A stretch of 64,000 nucleotides of DNA. Origin: Marchantia polymorpha subsp. ruderalis. Taxonomy: Eukaryota; Streptophyta; Marchantiopsida; Marchantiales; Marchantiaceae. The translations under genes and the position numbers were made by a program. Shown here in pieces: positions 11,255 through 24,830 of the stretch (the first letter of the stretch is position 1; each line of letters starts with the position of its first letter). Under the pieces are notes generated by a model, which had not been told where the DNA came from, did not search any database, and was given only the letters and a program-made list of their open reading frames with translations. The stretch spans positions 12,440,001 to 12,504,000 of the forward strand of contig AP031354.1 in assembly GCA_037833965.1 (NCBI GenBank), in the 5' to 3' direction.

Positions 11255-14200
11255 AACAATCGTTTATAATTTTATAATTATTATTTGTTTTCGTTTGTTA
11301 CTTAAATCACAACAGTTGGATCATAACCTTTTCCAAACAGGATATGGACTCCCAATGTGGCTATAATACTTGGGAAGGAGATGAAGGTACTATTGCCCCT
11401 ACAGCATTGTGAGTATATTCCAGGTTGTTTGTAAAAGATGTGAGAAGTGTAGAAAGATGTACATTCACACTGAAAATTTTTGAACGTTGTGAGAAGTTGC
11501 GCACTATTATTCCTATGGGTGGAATCGCTGATGCGAGATTACAGGTACGATCAAGATGTCATCAATGGGGAAGGATGAACGATGATCACCAAGTTCAGTT
11601 TGAATAGGGCCAAGTGGTTTGTAACACGCGAGAGGAAGGTAACAAGCTGTATCAAGATTCATCTGTTCAGAAATGATTTCAGACTATAGATCATGCACAC
11701 ATTGAACTAGTTAATTATTCTGGTAGAGTAACACTCACGCGAGTATGCTCAAGGTTCGCGTGATAGAGTGTTTTGTGACGAGGTTGGTGAAGGTTAATTT
11801 AGTTTATGGTCCCTAGTAATGTGGAGAAAATGGTAGAGAAGCTTCGGAATGAAGACAAGAAACTAGTAAATATTTTTTACTATTGATGTCATATTATTTC
11901 ACCAATGCATTGGTTGATACCATTGGAGAGGAAAAAGTACCAAACCGAAGCGAGGGTGTCAACACGGGAGTCCACTATCAGTTCTAGCCGCAACATATAG
12001 TTCAAAAGTAAAAACCCTGCTGACCCAGAGTGATGATATCTTCAAACGTGGCTCGTGAGTTAATGAGTATAGTTATTTGTGAAGTCCAGGAATCCGTATT
12101 ATCAGATTCGATGTTGGAATAAAACTCCCTGATCCTGAGGATATTCAGAGACCAGTTTCGAAACAGAAGGAGGTCAATAACGTGGTTCATTTACCAAATC
12201 TAGCGTGAAAGACCAAGAATAATGTTATCTTAATTTGGTGTTCATGAACCTCACCAATATTTAAGATAAAGATCTCCAGGAAGATGGATACATGGAGTTA
12301 ATATGCGTAATAGACCGAGAAGAGTAGGAAAATAAAATTGAAACAAATGCACGTGATTCGTTTCATTTGATTTTTCTCTTCAGTTATTTATGTAAGTTGT
12401 AGCAATCATGAACATAAAAAAATCAGTTAACAGAAGTGAAGATTTGCACAAGCTCAAAGGTTCTGAGCTCCAATCTGAGAAAGCGAAGATTCAAAAGTTT
12501 AACCATCGACGTCAAGTAGTCCATGTAGATCAGCGAGGTCAAAGAAGGTAAAAGCTTAAAGTGTGTGCAGTAGGTCCTAGAGCAATGTGACAACGTGGGG
12601 ACAAACTCGTTGAGTTGGCTTTAGGAGGTTAAGAATTTCATCGCTGATACATTGGAGCGACGAAAAGAAATTATAAAGCTGTGGGTCGGGATTGCCAGAA
12701 AGTTTTGCGGATGCATCGGAATGAAAGTTCTTAAAAACTCTGAAAATTGCGTTCACACGGTGTAAAACGCTCCTTGTGAACGATGAATGGCAACGATCTA
12801 TCCAAAGACAGGCAGGCAGTGGTTTTTTTAATTGTTGGGAAATAGTGGCAGTTAGACATTTTACTTGTACATATATGAGAAAGGATTGAGGAGCCAATCT
12901 TTTCTTGTGATTACAAACGTTTATTTCTTGAACCTCGAGTGCAGAATCGGAACTAAAGAAGCTGCTTGAATTTCACATTCTTTGGCCTAGATTATACTGC
13001 CATCTTCACGAAATTATCTGAGTTCTCATGCACAAGCTAGAGTGAATTGTAGGCAGTAACAGAACCTTTCAGTACAACAGCCTAAATCTATTTTGTAATC
13101 TAGATGAGTTGCAAGCACATTAGTAGAATTGACTGTATTTCCTCTCGACATTGTATATTTTGGGTGGTCATTGTCTCAAGTCTATCAAATTTCAACTTGT
13201 GAAGCACTACATTTGTTGTACACTTCGGATTATATCTGTCCAGATTAAAGAAATGGTCATAACTCACATTTTCACCTACGAATCCTGCAACCAACCGTTC
13301 CCGTTTAGCGTCTCAGTAAGAACAGCAGGAGCACACTGGTTTCACTTTCTCATGAATAGTTCCAGGTGAAGGTGGAGTCTATCAGATAAGTAGATGACGT
13401 TTGCAAGCTTGTGGGGCCATATAATTCTAGGTCCGGTCAAGTATATATAGGTTTGCTGTGCTCACACCTTCCAGTTCCATAAGTGACAAAATTTATCGAA
13501 AGGGTATGTAATAGAGCAGATCTACAGCCTGATACTCGAACAGAAAACGAAAGTGGCTTTCTAAACATCAGATTCTGACCACGAAATCATCAATCTCATC
13601 TTGCTTTAGTTTGTGGCCCAGTCTATGCCCGCTGCCTCTGTGGAATCTGCTTCACCCCACCGTCCATACTCACGAAAGCTGCACTATTCCTATTATTGTC
13701 AGAAGGTAGGCATATACATGGACAACTTCAGAATCTGTCATCACCTTACAGGACAGCTCCAAACGCTCCAAACTCAAAGGTGACATACCTTTAATAGATT
13801 GAGATTCCCAGTCACACGTAATCTCATCGTGATGGCAAGAAAGCATCAAAAGTTTTCAACCTCAATGCATCTTCCCGCATAACGTATGAAAGGACTTAAT
13901 CTCTACTTTGGCAAATTCTTTGCAAATAGTATCAAATCCTCATTGTTAACGTCAGTCGGTCATGCTTTCATGCAATCTGATGCACTATCTTTCAACATGT
14001 AGTAGCTTTTTACACTGAGGGAGCATTGAGGACATCTCCTGTCACCTCACTTCCACCTCTCGCCCTTCTAGCCTAGCTTCAGGCTGCACTCTTGCCATCT
14101 GCGCACTTTTATCTCTATTCAGATAATTCTCACTCCAGCGATCCTCACTCTGCCGATGAACCTTATGGCCCTGGGAACAAATAGTCGTGCGTGCAATAAT

Positions 14201-14999
14201 CTCCTGTCTCCGAGTCCTTAAAAATGTATATTCGACGCATGTTCTAGATTCTACTCATTTCACGATCAATGATGTACACTTGACCTGGGACTTCATTTTG
14301 ACCAGAGAATCTAGGCGTGTTCTAAGAGATTCGGAATGATGAGACAGAGATGAAATCTTGAGACCTTATAAAACCCCAGACCACTCACTTGAAGTTCCTC
14401 GCGACAATTTTATGCCCTAGCTAGTACTTGATTACTTTCTCATTGATTAGCTAGTACATAGTCTAGACGTAATGATTTCCAAATTGTAGAGCTTGGTTCA
14501 AAAACTGATGATCAGAAGAGGTAGAAAGTTCGAAAAGAAGTTGAATCCCCTTGTACGATAGACAGAAGTGGAGAGAGAAGAATTTGTTGCCGGCACTCGT
14601 TCATGCTCAAAATTGGGTTCACACCCATCCTTGGAATGCACAACGAGCTTCGAATTCATGATCGGAGAAATCCGGTCACAAGAAAATCTGAACGTTTGGG
14701 ATCCGTTTTCCATGGCTAGTAGACGACATTCAAACAGTCTGATGTGAGATGGAGCTCAGTTCGCCTTGTGGCGTCGATCCTTTTGTTCCTGTCCGTCGAC
14801 CTAATGCACCCTAGAATGGGATCGCATTGTTACGCCCTACAGAGTGTAGTATCCTAGATTTCCTACTCACGTGACACTGATCTTCCTTCAACCATCAAAT
14901 GATAATTCACGCACACTGAGATTCAGCCCAAATGTTGTTTGGTATCATTTTGCAATTGTGCACCTCTGCAAATTTTGGTCCACATGTAGATGCATCAGC
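11255..14999. other. Long stretch with no recognised gene
   Basis: Several short open frames occur (11425-11607 plus; 12577-12897 minus, 106 codons; 14498-14713 minus). None shows a motif I can name. The position just upstream of the receptor-kinase remnants suggests that eroded extracellular-domain exons of that gene could lie here, but I could not identify any. Confidence 0.4.
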
Positions 15000-17900
15000 C
15001 AGAAAAGCACATGCATTGCCAACGACTGGGCTGATCGAATTTGACAAGTGCGTTCTGCTTCATTCATTAAATGCTCTCAATGGGCTGAGAAACACCCTTG
15101 GGCTGCCCAATTGGACAGGTGATCCTTGACTCAGTATAGACTGAATAACTTGTTCCAACTCCTAGGAGTTCAACACACGTCAGGAGTCTGTGCAAGGAAT
15201 TTTTGGAAACGCGTCCGTCAGCTCAAAAGCGTTGAACTCTGAATTTGCAAGGACGCAATCGACATTTCTGTGACAGCGTGATTTCCTGGCATGTGGCAGA
15301 ATTATGACAACTAGGAAATCGAGCACACCTATACCGAGTGCAATTAGGAATCTTCGTGAAATGTAAGATTCTCCACAACCTACGTCGTCCCAACTGCCAA
15401 AGCGAGTTTGTGCAGATTGTATCATTTGACTTTCACATGTTTACCTTGTCAATTGAAGTGCTAACTAGATCCAATATTTCAACTTGCTGGTTGCAATTCG
15501 ATGTAACTGGAATGTATTACATCGACCTTAGTGAAGTTGTTCAAGTAAGTGTTCAAGTTGTTCAATAAGTAAAACCTTTGCGGCAACAATTAAGTTGACA
15601 GGTAAATAAAATAACAGGCAGAATTTCCAATCTGGGAGATTTTTAATAATGTATTTTAGATATCTTCGTTGTATACTTATGAACTTTTCAAAACGATGGC
15701 GAAGATCTTAATTAAGCTCAAACCTCGCATGACGTACATTTTCATCTGCCGTGAAGCTTCTATTACTAGAAAGCTGGATATAGCCTGAAACATTATTTAG
15801 TTTACAGCAAATTCGGCATGATTGAAAGCTTTAAATTTTGTAAGTGTCACCTCAGCTGTGTGATTCATAGTGCAGATCTGAACGTTTACAAGCCCTGTTT
15901 ATAGTTGATAAATTGAATTCGTAAATTTCTACCTAATTAACAAGAAATGTGTTTTCTGAAATTGTATACTGCATGTAACGATGCTCATGTACTTTTCTCT
16001 TCCTTTTCCAGATGCCTAGACCACAATCAGCTATCTGGGATAGTGCCAGATCTCCGCAGAACAAGGAACTTGGAGGTTATCTAGGAATGATCCAGTACGC
16101 CTTTCAAGTTTGAAATGCAGAAGATCATTAGCTAATTGGAAAGTTGTTGCTCTACTCGTATCCTACTTGATAGGAAACCTCGCAATACACAAATCCTGGT
16201 AATCTGTTGCAACGTCATCACCGTCATTTCTCCGATGTTGATTCTTCGTGCAGAGACTTGAGTGACAACAATCTAACCGGACCAGTTCTACACAGGACCC
16301 GCTTTAATACATATGAGTAGTTGGTTATAGGTCACATTTCATTCAAATAATATAATATATACATATATATTATACACACACACACATTTCTCTATTTATC
16401 AATTTATTTCAGTGTTATTCTTATGCACATGCCTAACTTTTGCTCTTGAAAAATCTCATCTTCTGTCGGGATGGTACAAATACTTTCTACTTTCCAAGTC
16501 TTATACTATGATCATCTGAATAATCTACTCTATAGCTTGGCAGAAATCGATCATTTGAAGTTAGCATTGGCAAACTAATTCATTGTACTGATCATCCCTA
16601 CCGTATTTGCTTCTAATCTACACACATTTCTTCAGCAATTTCATTTATCTGTGAAAAGCGGAGGAAGTCAATTGGTATACTACGATAACGAGGTTGTTAA
16701 GAGTTTTATTGTACAGCTGAGTCTTGATCCGTATACTGTAAATTGAAGCAAACGTTATTGTAACAGAAAAGCTGATACGCGTGTCAACTTCGTACAAAAC
16801 AGTCTTCCAAGGAAGTAAAAAAATCATGGGACCTCTTGCAAATCTTAACACTTTGTTCAGCATCGACTACTAGTATATTCTCGTTGACTCTTTACGTCTC
16901 CGCAATGAATTGTCAGAGACTTAGTTCGGGAAACGAGTTTGACATGAGGGTGCAAGGTTGTTGTTTATAAAGCCCTACAAAGTGACCTCCATGGTAAACG
17001 CAGGGATTCAGGTAATACAATCTTGATGGCCCTACTCCGGAATTCAATAACTCCATAGATCTAGTAGTTGTGTAAGTACATTGGCATTACAATCAGAAAG
17101 TACATTCACTGGTTGCGGCCAGCAGATGGTCGGACGTCAATTTTTCTCAGATAGAGCCTGGCGTTGTTAAAGCCTGGTTTCAGGTCAATGTATACAAAGT
17201 AAGTTGAATCATGAGTCTAAGAGTCTCACTTTCGACTTTTTTAACTCCAGGCCACTGTATCGCAACATATTGACTGGATCAATACCTCCAGCGTTGTTCC
17301 GACATGAAAATCTCAAGTTTCTGTAAGTTCCCAAATATCTGATAGGCCACTTGTACTGATTCTTCTGTCGAAGATAGTCCAAGCGTCACTAAATCGAGAT
17401 TAATCTGCAAATTGACTATTTCTTTCCTTTCACCTTATAACCCACAGACTTTTCAAGCATTTTGCAAGTTTTTTGCTACTTGTCGTCTGATGCAGATTGT
17501 TCATGGTTCAGTTCCTACCTTACATGTGGGCTCAGGCAGAAGAGGTAACTTACTATGGAATGACGCAAACAGAATGTTGATTACTTGATCTTCAGCTTTT
17601 GACTCGCATGCATGGCTTTGAATTCTTGAATATTTGATCCCCATCAAAATGTAGCTCACAAATTTCGCGTTGATATCTAACTTTAGCCTACTGGAACTAT
17701 ATACGATCCATCTTTTCAGGTCAATGAAGAGCCCGTAGCAGTTCCAGACTTTGAAAGCAGGACTTGATCACATAAACAATTGAAAGTACTGTAGTCAGAA
17801 TTTCATGCCATAAATATGATCTATCGGCGCACATAAGATAGATCAAATGCGTTCGGGTTATTTTAGTCGTCCCAGTTCTTGAAAACCATAAATGTTGAAG

Positions 17901-18001
17901 GACTGAAATGAGACCTCCAGTTCACTTCAGTTCCTTTACTAATTCCGATTTTGTGTCTAAGAAATACCAGAATGAATGTCTGATATAATAGAGAAGCATG
18001 G

Positions 18002-18063
18002 TATTCTGGTGGTATGACTCTTACGCTCTGTGGTCAGATCGTAAGAGTCATACCACCAGAATA
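18002..18063. repeat. Perfect 24-bp-arm hairpin
   Basis: The arms 18002-18025 and 18040-18063 are exact reverse complements around a 14-base loop. It sits in an intron of the LRR-kinase remnant, between the LRR exons at 17.3 and 18.3 kb. It could fold in RNA, but perfect arms with this loop suggest a recent inverted duplication rather than a conserved microRNA precursor. Confidence 0.9.
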
Positions 18064-19603
18064 TGTTCGCTACGTAGAATATGTTCGCATCATTTCTCCC
18101 CATTTGACAAATTTGTCTTCGTTGGAAGTTTTTAACAGCTCTGATATTCTAGTGCCCAGCTCTCAACGCTTATATCAAATTTCACCTCGAAGACATCGTC
18201 TGTGATTTTACTGAAGAAAACAGTAATTTTGGTTACAAGAAGATTCATGAACTGACATCTGCCTCATTCATAGGAATTTGCTATACAATAGTATCACGGG
18301 ACCAGATCTGCCTCCAAATTATCGTCAAACTCAAACGCAAGAGTCTTATCTGCAATCAGTGTATGTTCTATTACTTAAGCTTCGTACTGTATAGAGTATC
18401 CTTTACTTCTTCAACTTTACCTTTGAACTACTCTCTGATGTATACATTCATCATATGATGCGAACGACTGTAAGGACCTGAGTCCGGATGTATTGAAGAT
18501 GCGAACATGCTATTTTGTTTGGTAATTATAAGCGGAAAGTTAATCATGACAATTATAATGGCGGGATTCCTTAGATTGGAAGTGGAGTAACACTATTGCA
18601 AGAGACTAAGTTCGAATTCCTGACAAGTTTTTCTTTATCGTGTGTCAACAGAGCTTTATCCGTGATCAACTTTCAAGGAGGTTTTTCAAAGTCCTGACTT
18701 GACTTATATTTCACATATAAGTGAAATAAAACTGTCACCGTATTTCGGAGTGCTCAGATAGAATTCTAGATGTAAAACTTTGTTAATCTATCAATCTTAC
18801 TTGAATGTTTGTATATATATCTGCTCAGGAATGATACATTTCCTGGGCAGGATATATTTTCAGAATCTAACGCAATTGTAAGTACAGATGTTACAAACCA
18901 TCTAGATCCAGAAAGCAGAGTTTACATTCTGTTAGTGACATCCTTTTTCCCAAAAACCGAGGATGATTCTTACTTACAGCTACTCCAAAACCTAAAAAAG
19001 CACAATACCTATGTGATGTTTTCTTCTTTCGTTAGACTTTTAACTAATTAACATTTCGTATTAGACTGATTAGAGATTAGTGTCTTCGAAGATTTTCGAA
19101 AATCTGTATCTGCAACAAGATGTGAAAAATCCACGCTTAGAGGAGAAGAACATGTTCGGAACATCCAAAGTACATGTTTTTTCCAACTTCCAACTTGGTA
19201 CTTAAAGGTGGCTGGACAACAACTTCACTGGATTACCAAGATCTATTAGAAAGAAGTTTGGAGCAAATGTCATGTAATTTGGCACATATCAGGTACCGGA
19301 GTCGACAGTTATTTCAAATTCTCCAAATATAGAGAGTTCAGGTGGCTTGCGGAAATACTCTACGTTTCATTTCTTGTAGATTCGCAAACAACACCTTTGT
19401 AAGGATCATAGTCGACGATGGTGCAAGCACAGAATCAGCTAGTCTGCCTATTTGAGGGATTATCGGAACCGCCACTGGTGGACGAGTGTTCTTCCTGGCA
19501 GTCCTGGTTATATTGCTGCTCGTGTATAGAAAAAGGACGATGGAAACAAACCATTTCTCGAAAGGTAGGAAATGGTCAGATCACTTTTCGGTTGTCACGT
19601 CTT

Positions 19604-20446
19604 GTCACGTCAGCATGTGGTCGATAACAAACCCTAGTGTCCTGTACAAATTCAGCTGACACGAATCCCAAACCGAACCGTGCAGTCGCTTATATGTGAA
19701 CAAGATATAGAACTATGCCACTTTGAGTCTGTCAACGATAGTCGCTTTCACTTTATTGCAGTTTATCAGTCTTCTTCTTCATGCGAGTATTATCTGAGCT
19801 TGTATGTTCTGAAGATCAGAATCCGTCAACTCAGATTAACCAGTGCTACATTCATTGAATCAGAGAACAATCCCAGGTCTAGTCACATCAGCATGTGGTC
19901 GATAACAAACCCTAGTGTCCTGTACAAATTCAGCTGACACGAATCCCAAACCGAACCGTGAGTCACTTATAAGTAAACAAGATATAGAGTCATGCCACTT
20001 TGAGACTGTCAATGATAGAAGTCGCTTTCACTTTATCGCAGTTTGTCAGTCTTCTTCTTCTTCATGCAAGTAATATCTGAGCTTGTATGTTCTGAAGACC
20101 CGAATATGTTAACTCAGATAAACCAGTGCTACATTCACTGAATCAGAGGACATGCCGAAGTCTAGTCACGTCAGCGTGTAGTCGATAACATACCCCAGTG
20201 TCCTGTACAAATTTAGCTCACACGACTCCCAAAGCGAACTGAGCAGTCAATTACGTGTAAACAAGATATAGAACCATGCCACTTGGAGTCTCCGTCAATA
20301 ATAGAGGTCACTTTCACTTTATTGCAGTTTGTCAGTCTTCTTCTTCATGCAAGTAATATCTTACCTTGTATGTTCTGAATTCCAGAATTCGTTAACTCGG
20401 ATTTACCAGTGCTACATTCATTGAATCAGAGGATATGCCCAAGTCA
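19604..20446. repeat. Three tandem copies of a ~280-bp unit
   Basis: Units start at 19604, 19882 and 20165 (spacings 278 and 283 bp). Each begins gtcac(g/a)tcagc and runs through gtgtcctgtacaaatt, caagatatagaa/gt and gtcttcttcttcatgc to gaatcagag. They occupy the place where the kinase N-lobe should be, just after the transmembrane exon. I see no protein motif in the unit. Confidence 0.9.
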
Positions 20447-20796
20447 GTGAAGTCTTTTACACGAAAGGATATCAAAAGATTCACATCAAGCCATAAAACC
20501 TTGATTGGATAGGAGGGTATGGAGCAGTCTTGCTAGATCGTGGAACTTAGCTTGATAGTGGAACTTGCTAGATCGTCAAGAGGTGGCTGATTCTAAACAA
20601 GGAGCTTCTGAGTTTCTAAGACGCGACTGGAGATAGCCATAGACGCTACAAGAGGTGATACGTCTAATAATACATTCACTTCGATTATGAAAGGGGACTC
20701 AAGATAATAAAAAGATAAACGTGTATCAATCTTTTTTCTTTTTTTTTCTCTAATTTGATCATCTTTAGCACGACATATGCGTAGGTATTGAGTAGG

Positions 20797-21270
20797 TACT
20801 TGCACAAGGACTGCAACTCGCCCGTAATAAATCGTGATGTGAAATCGTGAAAGCTTCTACTTGGTGACAAACTTCAAGCCAAGATCACGGGTTTGTTGGG
20901 TATTTCAACACAACTAGCTGAGGTAGAATCACAAGATTTGATGTAGTGGAATGTCCACGGCTATAAATGGCACCTTTGGCTATCTGGATCCCGAGTTAGT
21001 TTCCCTCCTATAAGCCTGTTTCTTGAATCATTCGTTGCAACAACGCTCAACTTCTCTGTTCCAGTCATTTTCTGTAGTGCTCTCATCGTGACAGTTGAAA
21101 TTCTTACAGTCAAATACGTCTATGGTCAATACAGGTATAACATCCGACGTAAGTTGACGACGAAAAGCGATGTGTATAGTTTCGGGATTGTGCTTCTGGA
21201 ACTCATTTCTGGCAAGCGGCCTCACAGCCTTGACTTTGCAGACAGTTAAGTAACACTCTTGATAAACTGG
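20797..21270 (+). pseudogene. Kinase-domain remnants of the LRR-RLK pseudogene
   Basis: The first piece reads YLHKDCNSPVINRDVKS, then a stop, then KLLLGDKLQAKITG. This is the catalytic-loop region, with HRD changed to NRD and DFG lost. The second piece (21110-21270) reads LTTKSDVYSFGIVLLELISG followed by KRPHSLDFADS and a stop, then LLINWVR. This is the activation-segment end and subdomain IX, flanked by a cag acceptor and a gtaaga donor. The ATP-binding N-lobe is not seen between the transmembrane exon and 20797. Confidence 0.85.
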
Positions 21271-22919
21271 GTAAGAATCACAAGTAATGGAGATCATCCA
21301 TGCACTCCTGAGAGCAATGAGTAATCTTTGCTTTTTGCTGTTCGGTCATTCGTTCCCACTTGGGATCGACTGTCAAGCCGAAACAGGTTGAGAAGCTGCG
21401 CTGCGTGAATTGCAACAGTGCTTGACAATATACTTTTTCAAATTAAACTACAGCCACCATATACAAGTCCACTCAAAGCCTACTCTTCGGATTTTTGAGC
21501 CTTTTTGTTTCTGCCTGTTGCACGACTCGCCTTTTTCCAGTCCGTATGTGTGATTTGGTTCAGGCTTATTGCCTTTCAGTTCAGATGCTTTTCATTGAGT
21601 TCAAAGTATATACTAGTATACTTAAAGCCTACTTCGTCACACCTAAAAAATTACTTCGATTGAGAAAAGTGTGAGCTACCTCCTCTTAAAGTGTTAGTGA
21701 CTTTTTCTGTTGGTTCTACTTGAAGCCTTTTGCGTTTCTTAATCATGGTACTTTTGGAGATCTATTAGGATTTGTGAGCCAATTTTGTTTCTGCTTGTTG
21801 CACAACTTGCACTTTTCGAGCCTGTTTTTTTCATTTGCGTCAGGCCTTTCGCCTTTCAGTTCAGATACTTTTCATTCAATGAACATCTTTGGATTTAGAC
21901 TGTTGCAGATAGCTTCAGATATTACCAAAAACCTATGACCGTAAGGACCTCAGATATCTAGATTGTACTGAATAATTCACACGAAGAGTTTTTTGGAAGT
22001 TTGCAACCGGATCCTTTATCAGGTAATCAGACCGAAGCCTGAAGCAAGTTCTGAAGAAGTAAAAGGTATAAATACAAAGCTTCATGCCTTAGCTGCATGG
22101 GGCTCTTCGGATGTTGTCATGCCTTGGCTGATTAAGCGAGCATAGCTGATTAGCTATGCTTGCTTTATTGACTGAGAATCGACTGAGAATTGCTGAGAAC
22201 GCGTATACGAATCTCTTAGAGAAATACCGTCAGATCGTACGCGAAGTTTGAGGCAGTGACAGGTACGTGAGAGATGCTTTCAAATTTCCGCGCAGACGCT
22301 CTGCATTTTTAGACTATTCGACTATATGGCCTGGACCAAAAGCTTCGGGTAACCTTCCCAGATTTCAATTGAGAGGAAATATCATCGTGATGAACGGAGC
22401 TCAACGGAGATTGACTTGGTGAATCACGTCGCGTTTACGACTTTCCTGCACTGTGTTAAAACCAGGCTTCGCAACTCCAACCATTTTATTGGTACCTTGA
22501 GAACATGACATCGATTCAGAGTGTAATCAGTTTCATCGTCAATCATCGTGAACCTTGATTTCTAGGGACTATCACAATTACACTCGACATTCCATGACAT
22601 TTTTCGACATAGTTAATGGTTTCATTGTCTCATTTTATGGCCCTGAATCAAACATTTTATAACGAGCATTCGAGGAGGAACATGCAGTCAGATGCTTCAA
22701 GCTGCATTTACAGTTCTAGCTATACGTTTAATCGTACATCACAAGAAATTATTCGTCATCGAATCATCTCACGATCAGATCAGATCAGATCAGTAATTGA
22801 CAAGATCTACCACTTTCGATTGAGATATATCTCCCAAAGTAATTACTTCCAAGCCTAAAAGAGAAGACTGCAGATTACTCGTTACTTTCAGTTTAGAAGA
22901 TCCTCCTTTAGTGAAGAAA
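21271..22919. other. Spacer, no gene recognised
   Basis: It should hold the last kinase exon if the gene were whole, but I could not find it. It contains a short hairpin at 22134-22165 (14-bp arms, one mismatch, loop gatt) and an atcag x4 run near 22775-22795. Confidence 0.4.
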
Positions 22920-23680
22920 ATCTGCGGACATGCATGTTGAGTACTCTTGTCCTGAGTGTCTGCAATGTTTACAGATGTCCATTATTCTGTTCTTATACCA
23001 GTCCATCTCCATTTCTGACATAGGTTGAAACTTATAAAGAATTATCGCTTTTGAGCAGAGGTATGCACATAATACTGTGCATACTCCTGCTCTGTGGGTA
23101 CTGTCCTCAAGCAAAGCCATCATTTGTTCATGGTTCACTAGGTTGATACGAAGCGATCAAATTGCAACTAGAATCTGTTCCACTACGCTTAATCACATTT
23201 CACGCTTAATCTACTTCCTCGGATTTCTCCAATTCTGAGAACCCAAGTTAGAACGAGGGAATGAGTTCTATGACTGGAAAATAAGGCCAGGACGGCGTTG
23301 TCGAAGGTTAATCGAAGCGAAAAGCATGTATGTCTCTTTGTCTATTTCATTTTTGGCAGTCTAGACTCTACAGCAATTTTATAATGCGGTATTTATGTCG
23401 AATCCACCGATATTATGGAAACTCCTCCGGGAAGTTAGTTTCTTCGAAGTTCTACTAGCTTCATCACTCGTGATCAGTTGTTCTGGCTAGACTAGCTTCA
23501 ATTTGATTATATATTGGAAAACTCAGTACATAAACCGAGTTGAATGATTTGAGGGGTGTCAGAATGAACATGAGGGATGTCAATTCAGCTTGATTTTTAC
23601 GTCAAAAATTGAGATAAGTACTTAGTTATTTGGTTCTGGAGTAAACCCTCCATGTCGGTGTTCATGAAGTTGATGACTCC

Positions 23681-24073
23681 TTACCGATGAATGACTGTGT
23701 GCAGGGTTGCAAAGGATCCGTGCTGCTCATTTCAACAGATCCTAAAATTTTAACAGTGAAGTCGGCATTGTTGGACAACAATTCGCTGAGAGGCTTTGAG
23801 CAAATGGATGATATCAATATGGAAATAGAACGTGCATGCCCTGGTGCTGTTTCCTGGCTTTGGTGGCACGCCATGCTACTGTCAAGGTACGACACCGTTC
23901 CTACTCAAAACTCCAAGACGAGTGTGGATGTGGACGTCTTAATAGCACAAAGCTGTGACAGTCACCTTTTCTTTAATGACGTTTTTAGTCTACTGTCCAC
24001 AAGACTTCGGCTAACCTTACATCAAGTCTATGATATCCAGACGAGACCCTTCAGATATGTGATCGTGATTTAG
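23681..24073 (+). pseudogene. Class III peroxidase pseudogene fragment
   Basis: The frame reads MNDCVQGCKGSVLL, then NNSLRGFEQMDDINMEIER and ACPGAVSW. It corresponds to FHDCFVxGCDxSVLL, SLRGFEVIDxIKxxVE and CPGVVSCADILALAARD of secreted class III peroxidases (about 320 residues, haem enzymes of the cell wall using H2O2). The distal His-Phe pair is missing and the Phe after the Cys is lost. After CPGAVS about 10 bases are missing, because LALVARHATV appears in another frame. A weak N-terminal trace (MHVEYSCPECLQ, near 22930) may be its first exon. Later exons with the proximal His were not found. The long open frame after 23905 is out of register with the family. Confidence 0.8.
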
Positions 24074-24535
24074 AGTGGGAAACTCGTTTGATTTTTCTAA
24101 AACGAACTGTTTAGTTGTATTCTGAGAATCTACAGCATTTGTATGAAAACATCCTTACGTTTGCTTAACTCTTGCTTCCTTCGTGGAAAGAGTATGTACC
24201 GGTAAAGCCAAAGAAGCTTGTAGTGCCTGTGTTATATTTCATTATGTAACCGATATTTGCAAACGATATTTTGAACGTAAACAGTTACTGGAAATGAAGA
24301 TAGTTAAATAGAAACAAAGTTATATTTAATGATGCAAAATGTAAATACCACTTTAGATCCTCGAAATTTACTATTGTCACATTAAAGTTTGATATATACA
24401 TGATAACTATCTCGCACTCCTTAACTTTAGCGAATTATAATTGTCAGATAATTCATCTTACATTGCTTTCCCTCTTTAAATTTTCTCTTTTGTTAAGTTT
24501 TCCGAATGTAAAATTGATTGGAAACCAACTCCCCG
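24074..24535. other. AT-rich spacer
   Basis: No gene or named repeat was seen between the peroxidase remnant and the hAT transposon. Confidence 0.5.
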
Positions 24536-24830
24536 CAGCGGTGTGTCTCTACAAGGAACCTGCATCGGGTACCCATATTCGAAACCCGAAGCGTACCCGC
24601 TTGAACCGATGGGTATGGTTTGGGTTTGGTCCAGTCCAAACCGATGGGTACGGTTCGGGTGGAGTTAGGGTTGGACTTTGAATCTGATGGTTTCGGGTTT
24701 ACGATGGATCATTTGGGTTACTCAAAAAGCTGGTCGTGTGAAAGTTCTTGACTTTTGGCTCAATGCACACTATTCATAATGTGAACACTGTGCAGTGTGT
24801 ACGAAACTCTCCCCACTCCTAGCGCACGTC

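Larger units (their letters stand above)
15052..21270 (+). pseudogene. LRR receptor-like kinase pseudogene (malectin-like/LRR-I type)
   Basis: Exon remnants run in the proper order. The LRR N-terminal cap, ALNGLRNTLGLPNWTGDP, ends about 15126, with a stop where Cys is expected. LRR exons lie near 16013 (LDHNQLSGIVPDLRR), 16254 (DLSDNNLTGPV), 17251-17322 (exactly 72 bp, NILTGSIPPALFRHENLKFL), 18274-18360, 18829-18877 and 19208-19273 (WLDNNFTGLP). A transmembrane exon at 19380-19564 reads GGRVFFLAVLVILLLVYRKR. Kinase pieces are at 20797-20945 and 21110-21270. Most exons keep an AG acceptor, and several keep a GT donor. At least five in-frame stops, loss of the N-lobe and damaged catalytic motifs make it non-functional. 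Intact relatives are plasma-membrane Ser/Thr receptor kinases. Upstream malectin-like exons were not found. Confidence 0.85.

Noticed and set aside
18002-18063. Possible microRNA precursor
   Set aside because: Perfect 24-bp arms with a short loop lack the usual mismatches and extended stem, and other such hairpins here share no sequence. A mutational fold-back is simpler.
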